Positions 1-8,600 of a stretch of 35,968 nucleotides of DNA are shown here, piece after piece. How positions within the stretch are numbered: position 1 is the first letter of the stretch; each line of letters begins with the position of its first letter. The stretch lies in the NCBI RefSeq assembly GCF_000311785.1, contig NZ_HE978549.1, positions 3,476 through 39,443 on the forward strand, written 5' to 3'. Position numbers and translations under genes: made by a program. Source of the DNA: Brevibacillus massiliensis. Its GTDB lineage: Bacteria; Bacillota; Bacilli; Brevibacillales; Brevibacillaceae. A model generated the notes under the pieces. The model searched no databases, was not told where the DNA came from, and saw nothing but the letters and a program-made list of their open reading frames with translations.

Positions 1-930
1 TACGAACAGCCGTGAACCTGCGCAGCATACTTGGCCCTGGTTGAAAAAAATCCCCATCAAGGCGCCGGGAATCGCTTTGGAGAAGTCGGCGTCGGGGAAA
101 ATGATATTGGGCGACTTGCCTCCCAGTTCGAGCGACACCCGCTTCAAGTTTCCGGCCGCTTGTTGCATGATCAGTTTGCCAACCTCTGTCGATCCGGTAA
201 ACGCCACTTTGCGGATGCGCGGATGATTCGTTATGGCTGCCCCTGCGGTCGGCCCGTAGCCGGAGATAATGTTGACCACGCCATCCGGGAAGCCGGCCTG
301 CTGGATTAATTCCGCGAGATAGATGGCGGATAGCGGAGTCTGCTCAGCGCTTTTCAAAATAACTGCGTTGCCTGTAGCCAGCGCAGCACCTAATTTCCAC
401 GCGGCCAGCAGGAGCGGAAAATTCCACGGGATAATCTGGCCGACCACTCCGATCGGCTCACGCCGCGTGTACGTTAACATGTTCGGCCAGCCGAGTTGTT
501 GATCACTTCGCCGGACACTTTCGTCGACTACCCGGCGTAGTAGCGGAAGTGGTCGATTGCCAGCGGCACATCGACGGCACGGGCATGCCTGATCGGTTTA
601 CCGTTGTCAATTGTCTCCAGCTGCGCCAGCGCTTCCGCGTGTTCCTCCATCAGGTCGGCAAGCTTCCACAACATGCACCCTCGCTCGCTCGGAGTCACTT
701 TCGCCCAGTCACCCTGAAAGGCTCGCTCCGCCGCTTCCACCGCCCGGTCGACATCGGCTGCATCCGCTTCGTACACGATGTATCACCTGTCCTGTAGCTG
801 GATCGATTGTCTCGAACGTTTTGCCGGAGAGCGATTCGACAAATTCCCCACCGATAAACAACTTCTTGGGACCGCCCGCCAAAAAAGCGGCCACGCGAGG
901 GTCCAGCCCGACTTTTACCGTTTCTGCCAC
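1..930 (-). pseudogene. Aldehyde dehydrogenase (ALDH superfamily), broken and cut by the window edge
   Basis: NAD(P)-dependent aldehyde dehydrogenase remnant. The GTG start at 930 follows an AGGAGG seven bases upstream. The N-terminus carries the usual KLFIGGEFVES lead. The conserved [10 protein letters not shown] block lies near 100-150, and the motif [12 protein letters not shown], with the catalytic Cys codon at 25-27, is at the left edge. The frame is broken at least three times: a shift near 776, an in-frame TAG at 528-530 where homologues have Trp, and a shift near 480 just before [15 protein letters not shown]. The rest of the gene lies outside the window. It is divergent from a sigma-54 activator and carries a sigma-54 promoter, so it was probably an inducible acetaldehyde/acetoin-type or betaine-type dehydrogenase; the exact substrate cannot be read. 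Several independent lesions argue for real decay rather than one sequencing error. Confidence 0.85.
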
Positions 931-976
931 CTGATCTCCTCCTCTTTGTTTAAAAGTACGTACACCCTAAGAGAAA

Positions 977-992
977 AGCATATTCCATGCCA
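977..992 (-). promoter_or_regulatory. Sigma-54 (SigL) -24/-12 promoter of the ALDH gene
   Basis: Read on the minus strand the site is TGGCATGGAATATGCT. It fits the consensus TGGCACG-N4-TTGCW, with exactly 10 bases between the invariant GG and GC. Transcription would start near 965 and leave about 35 bases before the GTG at 930. It sits opposite an AcoR-type activator gene, which is the expected arrangement. The match is seen directly; activity is inferred, and its target gene is now broken. Confidence 0.75.
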
Positions 993-1021
993 ACAGGAAA
1001 CCGCTTACAAGCCAGCGATTG

Positions 1022-1060
1022 TCCTGCTATGCATCGCAGGATAATGGAACAGTTGCTCCA
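1022..1060. promoter_or_regulatory. Two dyads, candidate upstream activator sites for the sigma-54 activator
   Basis: Two adjacent inverted repeats lie about 60-85 bases upstream of the expected sigma-54 transcription start. The first is TCCTGC-N8-GCAGGA (1022-1041, perfect 6-bp arms). The second is TGGAACAG/TTGCTCCA (1045-1060, one mismatch per arm pair). Enhancer-binding activators of the AcoR type bind such dyads at this distance. The second overlaps the ATG at 1044 that could start the activator gene, so autoregulation is possible. Confidence 0.45.
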
Positions 1061-2724
1061 TACCCTGTGTAAAAATTATTTGAATGTTAATATAAAAGCA
1101 AATCGTCTTATTTCTGTCCAAGGGGTGAATCGCTTGCTGGAACCCGCCAGTGCACTGTTAAAAAAATCGTGGGAACGCAGCCGCAGGAATGGTGTAAATG
1201 CGTCGACAGCCAAGGATGCCATACTTGAAGAAGCTCAGTTCAGGTCGTATTGGGAACGAAAAGAAGAGTTCATCCGAATGATTGATCCGACCTTGGAGCA
1301 TTTGGCCCACTGGTTGAAACGGTCATACTCGATTGTCGTCCTCTGTGACACATCGGGCTACATCCTCGACTGCAAAGGCGATCCTGTATTCCTGAAAGAT
1401 ACGGAAAAAATCCAGGTGCATCGAGGGGCTTGCTGGTCCGAGCAGGTGCGGGGCACCAATTCCGCTGGCACCGTCATCATCGAGCAAAAACCGCTGGCAG
1501 TCGTGGGCAAAGAACATTACCTCGATATAAACCACATGCTCTACTGTGCCGCTTCCCCGATATTTGATCCGTACGGCGAATTGCTCGCAGTCTTTGACCT
1601 CAGCGGCCACTGCGAACGGTACCACCCTTCCTTGCTGGGGATGGTGGACGTCATGGCCCGCAAAATCGAAGACTGGCTCCTCATCCACCGCCCGGAGCGG
1701 CAAGTGGTCATCTCGCTGTATCCGAACAGAAGCAAAGCACCACGCCCTGCTCGCGGTCAATCAGGACGGCATTGTAATCGGCGGCAACCGGGAGGCGCAG
1801 CAGTTGCTGAAGCTGGACAAACAGCGATTCGGCCAAATCCAGCTGACCGATCTGCTCACCAACACGGAATCCTTGCTGCACAGGTCAAGCGGCGCCGCTT
1901 CACCCGATACGGTTCGCCTGCGCTGCAAGGAGTCCGGACAAAACAGTTGGCGGACATCCGTATTGCTCGACACTCGCCCCACGAAGTTCGCCGTGCCCAG
2001 TCACGCAAAGCCAAAAGCGAAGCAGCATCGATTTGGCGGACCTACGCTCTACTCCTTTTATGATATTTACGGCAGGGACGAAAAATTCCAGGCTGCCATC
2101 CGGCTGGCCAAACGAGCGGCAGCGACGGACTACACTGTCATGCTCTCCGGTGAGAGCGGCACGGGAAAAGACATCGTCAGCCAAGCCATCCACCTCGCCA
2201 GCATGCGCAGCAACAAGCCTTATGTCGCGATCAACTGCGGTGCGATACCGAAAAGCTTGCTGGAAAGCAAATTGTTCGTCTATGAAGCCGGAGCCTTCAC
2301 CGGAGCGAAGCAGTCGGGACAACCTGGAAAAATCGAACAGGCCCACGGAGGCACCCTCTTCCTCGATGAGATTGCCGAGATGCCGCCGGAAATGCAGGTG
2401 GCGCTGCTGCGGGTGCTGCAGGACTTCACCGTCACCCGCATCGGCGGCATAAAACCTATTCAGGTGGATGTGCGAATTATTACGGCCACCCATGCCGATT
2501 TGTGGAAAAACGTCCAGGAAGGCAAGTTCCGCGCCGATTTGTTTTACCGCCTACAAGGCGTACAAGTCACGCTTCCGCCGCTGCGCGAACGTGAGGATCG
2601 GTTGGAGCTGGCAAAGCTGCTGTTGAAGGGCATCGGGTCTGAGCTGGATCAGGGCCCGCTTTCCCTTACCACCGCAGCCGAGCGCTTGATTGAGCGATAT
2701 CCATGGCCCGGCAACGTCCGCTAA
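1044..2724 (+). pseudogene. AcoR-type sigma-54-dependent transcriptional activator, frameshifted and lacking its HTH
   Basis: Enhancer-binding protein that would activate SigL promoters. The first frame (to about 1735) encodes an N-terminal helical part and a GAF-like sensor with the AcoR-type block VRGTNSAGTVIIEQKP. Near 1720-1745 the frame shifts by one and the protein continues as LLAVNQDGIVIGGNREAQQ. The AAA+ domain has Walker A GESGTGKD (about 2149-2172), the sigma-54 contact loop GAFTGA (about 2290-2307), Walker B GGTLFLDE (about 2347-2370) and the end motif YPWPGNVR, directly followed by a TAA at 2722-2724. A shifted frame continues NSLRHY for a few codons; the Fis-type DNA-binding domain is absent and an IS remnant follows. 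The residue before the GAFTGA block is altered (FVYEAG where family members have FGYEAG). Start uncertain: ATG 1044 chosen; 987 is possible. Confidence 0.85.
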
Positions 2725-2855
2725 CTCGCTGCGGCACTACCCGTCCAATACGAACAAATGTATGTTCAAGCTGCATAATTTTCTCGATTCTTACTATCTA
2801 ATCTATTGACAGAGGTCCAAAAATAAAGTCGGCGTTGACATCATAGGTGCTTACA

Positions 2856-3182
2856 ATGGCAAAAAAATACCCCAGACAAGCGTTGGTCAAGACACTTAAA
2901 CTGGAAGCGATTCGACTGCATACCGAGGAAGGATGGAGTTACCGAAAGATCACGGAGCACTTAGGAATACAGGATAAAGATCGAGTAAAGGTCTGGATGA
3001 GGAATTATCGCCAGAAGGGACAAGCAGCATTTGAAGACAGGCGTGGGAATCCCTTTCGATTTGGAACGGAGCAAGAACGTGAACGACGACGTCTACAATC
3101 GGAGGTGGATGTCCTAAAAAAGTGGTTACAAATATTGAATCAGGAGGGTTGCGATGCAGGTACCGCGTCATCGACGAGTTGA
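2856..3182 (+). CDS. IS3-family transposase OrfA (HTH protein)
   Basis: About 108 residues. It starts MAKKYPRQ and carries the helix-turn-helix segment WSYRKITEHLGI (about residues 31-42) that recognises the element ends. The block WMRNYRQKGQAAFEDRRGNP and a C-terminal Arg/Leu-rich helix that pairs with the OrfAB fusion follow. ATG 2856 is preferred, with AGGTG eight bases upstream; an in-frame GTG at 2847 is the alternative. OrfA alone is usually a regulator of transposition. With orfB truncated it has no partner here. Confidence 0.8.
   Translation: MAKKYPRQALVKTLKLEAIRLHTEEGWSYRKITEHLGIQDKDRVKVWMRNYRQKGQAAFEDRRGNPFRFGTEQERERRRLQSEVDVLKKWLQILNQEGCDAGTASSTS
3116..3122 (+). other. Programmed -1 frameshift site (A AAA AAG)
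   Basis: The heptamer AAAAAAG lies in the orfA frame as A AAA AAG, the standard slippery sequence of IS3-family elements. A one-base backward slip puts ribosomes into the orfB frame and would give the OrfAB transposase. The site is read directly; activity is inferred from the family. Confidence 0.7.
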
Positions 3183-3363
3183 AGCATAAGCAAAGCATAA
3201 AAAGTCTTTGTGCTTACCTGGGTATTAGCCGAAGTGGGTACTACGCTTATTACAAACGCAAGGATAAGGATCCTAACCTCGAATTAAAGATGAAAATAAT
3301 GGCTATTATTTATAAACAACGAAACAAAACCTTCGGTTATCGTCGTATCGAGTCTATAAAATA
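3122..3363 (+). pseudogene. IS3-family transposase OrfB, N-terminal fragment
   Basis: The fragment begins at the slippery site and covers the N-terminal HTH_21-like region with the motif SLCAYLGISRSGYYAYYKR, then the start of the catalytic part at NKTFGYRRI. The open frame runs a few codons into the adjoining IS256-family terminus and stops at 3373. The whole DDE catalytic domain, roughly 200 residues, is missing, so it is inactive. Confidence 0.8.
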
Positions 3364-3377
3364 TTTTGTGTAAACTC
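3364..3377. repeat. IS256-type left terminal inverted repeat
   Basis: TTTTGTGTAAACTC matches the complement of 4788-4801 base for base. It marks the left end of the element and the point where IS3 orfB is cut. Confidence 0.85.
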
Positions 3378-3410
3378 TGAACCTACTGATTTACAATTTG
3401 ATTAGAAAGG

Positions 3411-4640
3411 TTGGGATTTTTTTTGAGCCTCATACCAAAAGAGCAACTCAGGCAGTGGATTAAAGAAAAAAATATGAAATCGATGGAGGATGTCCAATCT
3501 GCTTTAAAGGAACTGTTCGCAGACACCATCCAGGAAATGTTGGAGGCCGAATTGGAGACTAATCTTGGATATGCGAAGCATGACTCCAAAAGCAAACGAA
3601 CCACGAACAGCCGCAACGGTTACAGCAAGAAGACCGTTCGTTCCGAATACGGTGACATCGACATTCAGGTACCACGGGATCGAGATGGAGAGTTTGATCC
3701 CGTTATCGTGAAGAAGCATCAGTCAAATGTTACAGGGATCGAAGATCATATTCTTGCCATGTACGCCAAAGGTGTATCCACTCGCGACATTCAAGACCAC
3801 CTGCAGCAGCTCTACGGCATTGAGGTGTCACCAACCCTTATTTCTAACGTAACCAACAAAGTCATTCCCTTGATTACAGAGTGGCAGAATCGTCCGTTGC
3901 AATCGGTGTACGCTGTCGTCTTCATGGATGCGATTCACTTTAAGGTAAAGCAAGACGGAGCCATCGTCAATAAGGCCTATATGGTCATTGGCATCGATCT
4001 GGATGGCCACAAAGATGTGCTTGGTATCTGGATCGGAGAAAATGAATCCGCGAAGTTTTGGCTCCACGTCCTTAACGAGTTGAAGAATCGTGGTGTTCAA
4101 GATATTTTAATCACGTCCGTTGACAATCTGAAAGGATTTACAGAAGCCATATCGGCATGTTACCCGAAGACAGAAATTCAGAAGTGCATCATCCATCAGA
4201 TTCGGAATTCGATCAAGTATGTGTCATACAAGGACTTGAAGAAGATTACGGCAGAGCTTAAGCCCATCTACAAGGCTCCAACGGAGCAAGCGGCCTTAGA
4301 AGAACTAGATCATTTCGAGCAATCCTGGGGAAACAAATATCCTTTGCTGGTACGTTCCTGGCGGAATAATTGGGCTGAAATCGCCACTTTTTTCAAATAC
4401 CCACCCGAGATTCGAAAGATCATCTACACAACCAACGTGATTGAAAGTTATCATCGGCAGCTTCGAAAGGTCACGAAAGGAAAAGCAGTGTTCCCAACAG
4501 ACGAAGCCCTTCTAAAGATGCTGTATCTGGTGACGATGGATGTCTTGCGGAAATGGACGGGACGAGTTCAGAATTGGGGACAAATTCTTTTGCAGCTATC
4601 CGTTTTCTTTGGGGAACGTGTACAGCCTTACATCCGTTAA
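3411..4640 (+). CDS. IS256-family (mutator type) transposase
   Basis: 409 residues, full family length. This DDE transposase catalyses copy-out transposition of the element. Visible catalytic blocks: first Asp in VFMDAIHFKV, second Asp in TSVDNLKGF, the C/H block KCIIHQIRNS, and the Glu in TTNVIESYHRQLRK. The N-terminal part has the usual SRNGYSKKTVRSEYGDI and VPRDRDGEF segments. No disruption is visible, so it may be active. Start uncertain: TTG 3411 is directly preceded by AAAGG, TTG 3423 has better spacing, and ATG 3474 would lose the conserved LIPKEQLRQW lead. Confidence 0.93.
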   Translation: MGFFLSLIPKEQLRQWIKEKNMKSMEDVQSALKELFADTIQEMLEAELETNLGYAKHDSKSKRTTNSRNGYSKKTVRSEYGDIDIQVPRDRDGEFDPVIVKKHQSNVTGIEDHILAMYAKGVSTRDIQDHLQQLYGIEVSPTLISNVTNKVIPLITEWQNRPLQSVYAVVFMDAIHFKVKQDGAIVNKAYMVIGIDLDGHKDVLGIWIGENESAKFWLHVLNELKNRGVQDILITSVDNLKGFTEAISACYPKTEIQKCIIHQIRNSIKYVSYKDLKKITAELKPIYKAPTEQAALEELDHFEQSWGNKYPLLVRSWRNNWAEIATFFKYPPEIRKIIYTTNVIESYHRQLRKVTKGKAVFPTDEALLKMLYLVTMDVLRKWTGRVQNWGQILLQLSVFFGERVQPYIR

Positions 4641-4684
4641 CAAAGGAATGGCTTCATCCCCGAAGGGATTATCTTTTTCTCCAC

Positions 4685-4730
4685 CACTGGTGTCAAGGGT
4701 CCGCTTCGCCTTACGCCCTTGACTCCAGTG
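4685..4730. terminator. Large stem-loop inside the IS256 right end
   Basis: CACTGG-T-GTCAAGGG pairs with CCCTTGAC-T-CCAGTG around a 16-base loop, a 15-bp stem with one mismatch. It lies between the transposase stop and the right inverted repeat and probably stops transcription through the element. No T-tract follows, so factor-independent termination is uncertain. Confidence 0.45.
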
Positions 4731-4787
4731 ATTCCGAAAAAGATGTTCCAATTAGGGGGATGAAACCTTTTCATACATGGGTTGATT

Positions 4788-4801
4788 GAGTTTACACAAA
4801 A
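4788..4801. repeat. IS256-type right terminal inverted repeat
   Basis: GAGTTTACACAAAA is the exact complement of 3364-3377 and closes the element. Confidence 0.85.
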
Positions 4802-4826
4802 ATCTTGACAGACCCGCGTCAGCATA

Positions 4827-4848
4827 CGGCCTAGCAGCCGGGGTTTTT
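4827..4848 (+). terminator. Weak candidate terminator in the gap between IS256 and the immunity gene
   Basis: CGGC-N6-GCCG followed by GGG and five T. The stem is only 4 bp, so support is weak. The rest of the 113-base gap (4802-4914) holds no gene that I can see. Confidence 0.25.
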
Positions 4849-4914
4849 CTTACTGTCTACAAAATGGGGTCTTGACCATAGTTGATTACTCGTTTGGGGT
4901 TCTAACAGGACTAA

Positions 4915-5571
4915 TTAATTTGTTTGAAAAATACCATCTATTCTTTTCTTATCGTAATTCAAAATCCATTCATTACATTCTTGGTATAATGCCTTAATTG
5001 CTTCCCTCGTATTAGAAATTACATCTATCCCCCTATCATCATATAGATGAAAAATTGTGTTATTTGTTGTATTGATTATATAAGTATCTCCTATTACATA
5101 TGGTACTTTTCCAACATATTGATTTGCTAATGCTTCTAAAAAATTACTACTGTCAATATCTTCAACTTTACATTTTAAACAGTACCGATATGTTTGCGTA
5201 TCAAAATCATCATCTAAATCAGGGTAGCGAAAGGGGACTCTTATTTTACTTATCTTGCTTATTAGGCCTTCGCTAGACACATATCTTTTTAAGCTATTCA
5301 ATAATACTGGCTCATTCTTTGTAATAGGTTCGTCATCCCAACTATCCAAAAAGCTAACAAGAAAGATTTCATGGTTATCTTTATTTAGTTTGTGAAAAAG
5401 TGTTTGAGTACGGTAATAAATTTGTTCCATCCTTTTATTAAAATCAATTAAGTCATTACCACCGAGTTCAAATCTTACACCTATGGACCAATTGTAAAAC
5501 AACGGCTTTTTTAATTCTAATGTAGAATACGTCATTTTCATATACTCGTCGAGGTCAAAATTATAGTCCAT
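4915..5571 (-). CDS. DUF3885-domain protein, putative immunity to the RHS toxin
   Basis: 218 residues, soluble, no signal peptide. The C-terminal half matches what I know of the DUF3885 family: YRYCLKCKVEDID, then NTTNNTIFHLYDDRGIDVI and the ending YQECNEWILNYDKKRIDGIF. The N-terminal half (VRFELGG, FLVSFLDSWDDEP) is also family-like. Start ATG 5571 follows GAGGTG at good spacing. It is the last gene of the leftward cassette, 61 bases after the RHS stop, and is AT-rich like the RHS tip. A small intracellular protein directly after a polymorphic toxin is the standard place for its immunity gene; that role is inferred. The family has no defined biochemical activity known to me. Confidence 0.75.
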   Translation of the reverse strand: MDYNFDLDEYMKMTYSTLELKKPLFYNWSIGVRFELGGNDLIDFNKRMEQIYYRTQTLFHKLNKDNHEIFLVSFLDSWDDEPITKNEPVLLNSLKRYVSSEGLISKISKIRVPFRYPDLDDDFDTQTYRYCLKCKVEDIDSSNFLEALANQYVGKVPYVIGDTYIINTTNNTIFHLYDDRGIDVISNTREAIKALYQECNEWILNYDKKRIDGIFQTN

Positions 5572-5595
5572 TTGTTCACCTCATTTAAAATTCCT

Positions 5596-5616
5596 CAGGG
5601 GTCTTTTTGACCCCTG
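5596..5616. other. Perfect 8-bp hairpin between toxin and immunity genes
   Basis: CAGGGGTC-ttttt-GACCCCTG. It lies between the RHS stop (5633) and the DUF3885 start (5571). There is no T-tract on the transcribed strand, so it is not a standard terminator. It could stabilise or reduce the immunity-gene message. Confidence 0.5.
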
Positions 5617-5632
5617 TAGGTTAAGATGTTGG

Positions 5633-8600
5633 TTATTTAAGGTCAATAACTGTACCCGTCTGGCTTTTGTGTTTATCTAAAATAAAGTTACCATATTCGT
5701 CTGCATCGTATACCCAGTAAAGTTTATTTCCTCTTTTTTCAAACACTTTATATGCAGAACCTCCATGTCCAGTTAAATCCTTGGACCACCAGTATTTTCC
5801 GTCAAAATATGCTTTAACCTTTTGTCCCGCAAAATTGTATGTCAACTCCCCTTTTGAATATGACTTTATATCCCATTTAGCAGTTACGTTCTTACTATTC
5901 TTTAGAGTACCTGTTGTTACAGCTGACATAGGGTCATTAAAATCAGGGACTAATAATGCATAACCTTCTACGTATAACCTGAATCCAAGTGGGTCACTTT
6001 CTATTCTTTGGAGAGTTTCAATTCTTGCAATCATCATGACTTTATCTTCTGGTATCATGGCATCAGAGCTTTTCATAATGTCTGCCTCAGCTATACCTGC
6101 TTTTCTCATCTGATTGCGAAGAATCTCAGCCTGATTAGCCCAATATTGTCTTTGATCATCAGTAGTTGCTTTCTGGTATTGCCATTTCATTTCATTTATT
6201 GTCCAGTTAGCAGCAATCTTTGTACTCCAGTGTCCACTCGGATCCACATACCTCAACGGATTATTCTCCACATACACATACCGATTCAAACTCAACGGAT
6301 TATCCACTTGCCCCTTATACGTATCCTCCGAGATAAACCGCCCCACACCCGGATCATAGTACCGGGCCCGCAGGTAATACAGCTTGGACTCGTTGTCGTA
6401 CATCTCACCCGTATACTTGAACGGATTGGACATGGCCTCCTGCTGCGAGACGATGCTGCCCCAGCTGTCGTACTCGTAGCGATTGAGCGTCTCCCCGTTC
6501 ACATCCGTGATCGCGACGACATCCCCGTGGCTGTTGTACAGGTAATAGCCCGACTTGTTGCTGGCCGCGTCTTTGCGGAACAAGAGCTGGTTGCCCCAGA
6601 TGTTCTGCGCGGTGACATTTCCCTTGTCGTCAAGTTCTTCGATGACCTTTCCGTTCAGGTAGACGTAGTGGGTGGTCAGGTTGTTTTCCTGTTTGGTCGC
6701 CCGCAGTCCGTTGGCATAATACCGGTATGTTGTAGAAATTCCCGACGGATTGGTAAATTCCTTCAAGCGCTCCAGGCTGTCAAACGAAAAGGTGGTGTTT
6801 CCGACCGGCTGATTGGCGGCTCCGCTGAAGGATTTCCGGTTTCCACGGTCGTCGTACCCGTAGGATGTATCCCCTGTCGGCGTCGTTTCTCCCCTGAGGC
6901 GGTCCACCTTGTCGTAGCGGTACGAGAAGACCGTGCCATTCCGATTGGTCGCGATGACATTTCCGAATTGGTACTCGTTCGTCTCCGTCCACAAGACAGA
7001 TGCATTCTGCCGGTGGCTCACTTCCCGCATCTCGCCAAAGGAGTCCAAACGCTGCTCCTGCTTGATGCCATTGGGATAGGACAGGGTTAGCTTCTCTCCG
7101 TCGAGGGAGACATTGTAATCGTAGGTGACGGTTCCCATCTGCGGACTGAATACCTGTTGGATTCGCTGGGCCGCATCGTAGGTATACCGTACCGGCGTGC
7201 CGTCCGGGTAGACCAATTCATCGATCAGGTCGTCGTCATCCTTATACTTGATCTGGTAGTAGCGCCCAAAGGAGTGAATGCCGCTCAGACGCTGGAAGGG
7301 ATCGTAGGTGTAGCGGAGCTCGCGGACGTTGGCTTGGCCGGAGCCGTTGCTGTCCGTCTCCGCCTTCAACAGCGACGTATTCGCGTAGTACTCCATTGTC
7401 TGTGTATTCAGCAGACTGCCTGCCGGATTTTTTACCTCGATGCGGGACACGTCGTAAAACGGCGTATATGTGTAGTGATGAGTGTTGCCGTCCTTGTCTC
7501 GATAGAGCTTGACATCTCCGGTCAGGTTGTAGGTGTAGGTCTCGGTCTTCTGTCCCGGGACATCCTCTTCGCTCAGCTTCCAGGACAGTCCGTTATAGGT
7601 GTAGCGTGTGGTCAGCGTGCCGTTTTCCTTCACCGTCTCCAGGTTTCCGAGCGAATCATAGCCGTACCGATAGGTTTGCCCCTCCGGATCTTTCAGGTAC
7701 ACCAGGCTGTTCTTCAGGTTATAGCGATAGTTCCAGACGCGATTTTCCCCCGTCTGATCGGTGACGACTTTTTCGACAAGCTGGCCAAAAGCATCGCGCC
7801 TGTAGGTGGTAACGAGCGTTTGGCTGCCATCCCTGGTGCGCGCTGCTTCTTTTTCCACCGTCTGATAACGGTCCGCATACGTAGTGGTAATGAGCCCGTT
7901 GGTGGCGGTCACTCTGACCGTATCCTGCGGCAAATCATGCGCGGCGTCCTTAAGGGCGTTGGCCCGTTCGTAATACGTGATGCCAACCGGATCAATCGTC
8001 TTCCACAGCGTCCCGTCTTCATTATAGACGTACTCCGTCCGCTGGTCGGCCCGGGCGTTGGGATAGCTTGCCTCCAATTGACGGCCGTTCGCTCGGTAGG
8101 CATTGTACAACAGGTGGCGGATACGGGTGGATCCCGGTGCCTTCTGGCCTTGGTATTCCACTTCGCCAAACGGCGTGAATTGGGTCAGGTATTCGGTGCC
8201 ATCCGGCATCAATTGGGTCACTTTCCGCGCACTGTCGTCGTACTTGTACTCGATCGTCCGCGCTTCTCCCTGGTTGGCAAACGACTCCGTGCGAAGGCGG
8301 CCAAGCAGGTCGTAATCGTAGCTGACCTCGCTTTGGTCAGGATACGTCTGTGAGGTGATGCGCCCCAGCGGATCGTAGGTGGTTTTTACCGTCACATCCG
8401 CAAACGTCCCCGGCGCGGTTTCCACCCTCATCTGGATATTTGTGGGATAGATTCCGTACGCATCGTACGACAGCATGTTTTGCGTCAAGGTTTTGGTGCT
8501 GGTGCCGTAGCTGGTTTCGGAAACAGAAGCGACCCGCTTATTCTCGTACGTGTAGGCGCGCTCTGTCCTCTCCGCTGCGGTCCCCTGCTCCGACGGATAA

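Larger units (their letters stand above)
2804..3363 (+). mobile_element. IS3-family insertion sequence, 5' remnant
   Basis: Holds orfA and the beginning of orfB of an IS3-family element, joined by a classic slippery site. The left end is placed roughly at 2804-2810, where decayed activator sequence gives way to a TTGACAGAGGTCC stretch. The right part, including the catalytic DDE domain and right inverted repeat, is missing: the sequence runs into the left terminus of an IS256-family element at 3364 and does not resume after 4801. It cannot move on its own. Confidence 0.75.
3364..4801 (+). mobile_element. Complete IS256-family insertion sequence (about 1.44 kb)
   Basis: It is bounded by a perfect 14-bp terminal inverted repeat (TTTTGTGTAAACTC at 3364-3377 and its complement at 4788-4801) and contains one full-length mutator-type transposase. 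Length and structure fit the IS256 family. The 8-9 bp target duplication expected for IS256 is not visible: the bases before 3364 and after 4801 differ, and the interrupted IS3 orfB does not continue on the right. An adjacent deletion or recombination between copies probably followed insertion. Confidence 0.85.

Noticed and set aside
4802-4870. TTGACAGA-like stretch after the IS256 end as right end of the IS3 element
   Set aside because: Only partly similar to the left stretch at 2804, and no orfB sequence lies before it.
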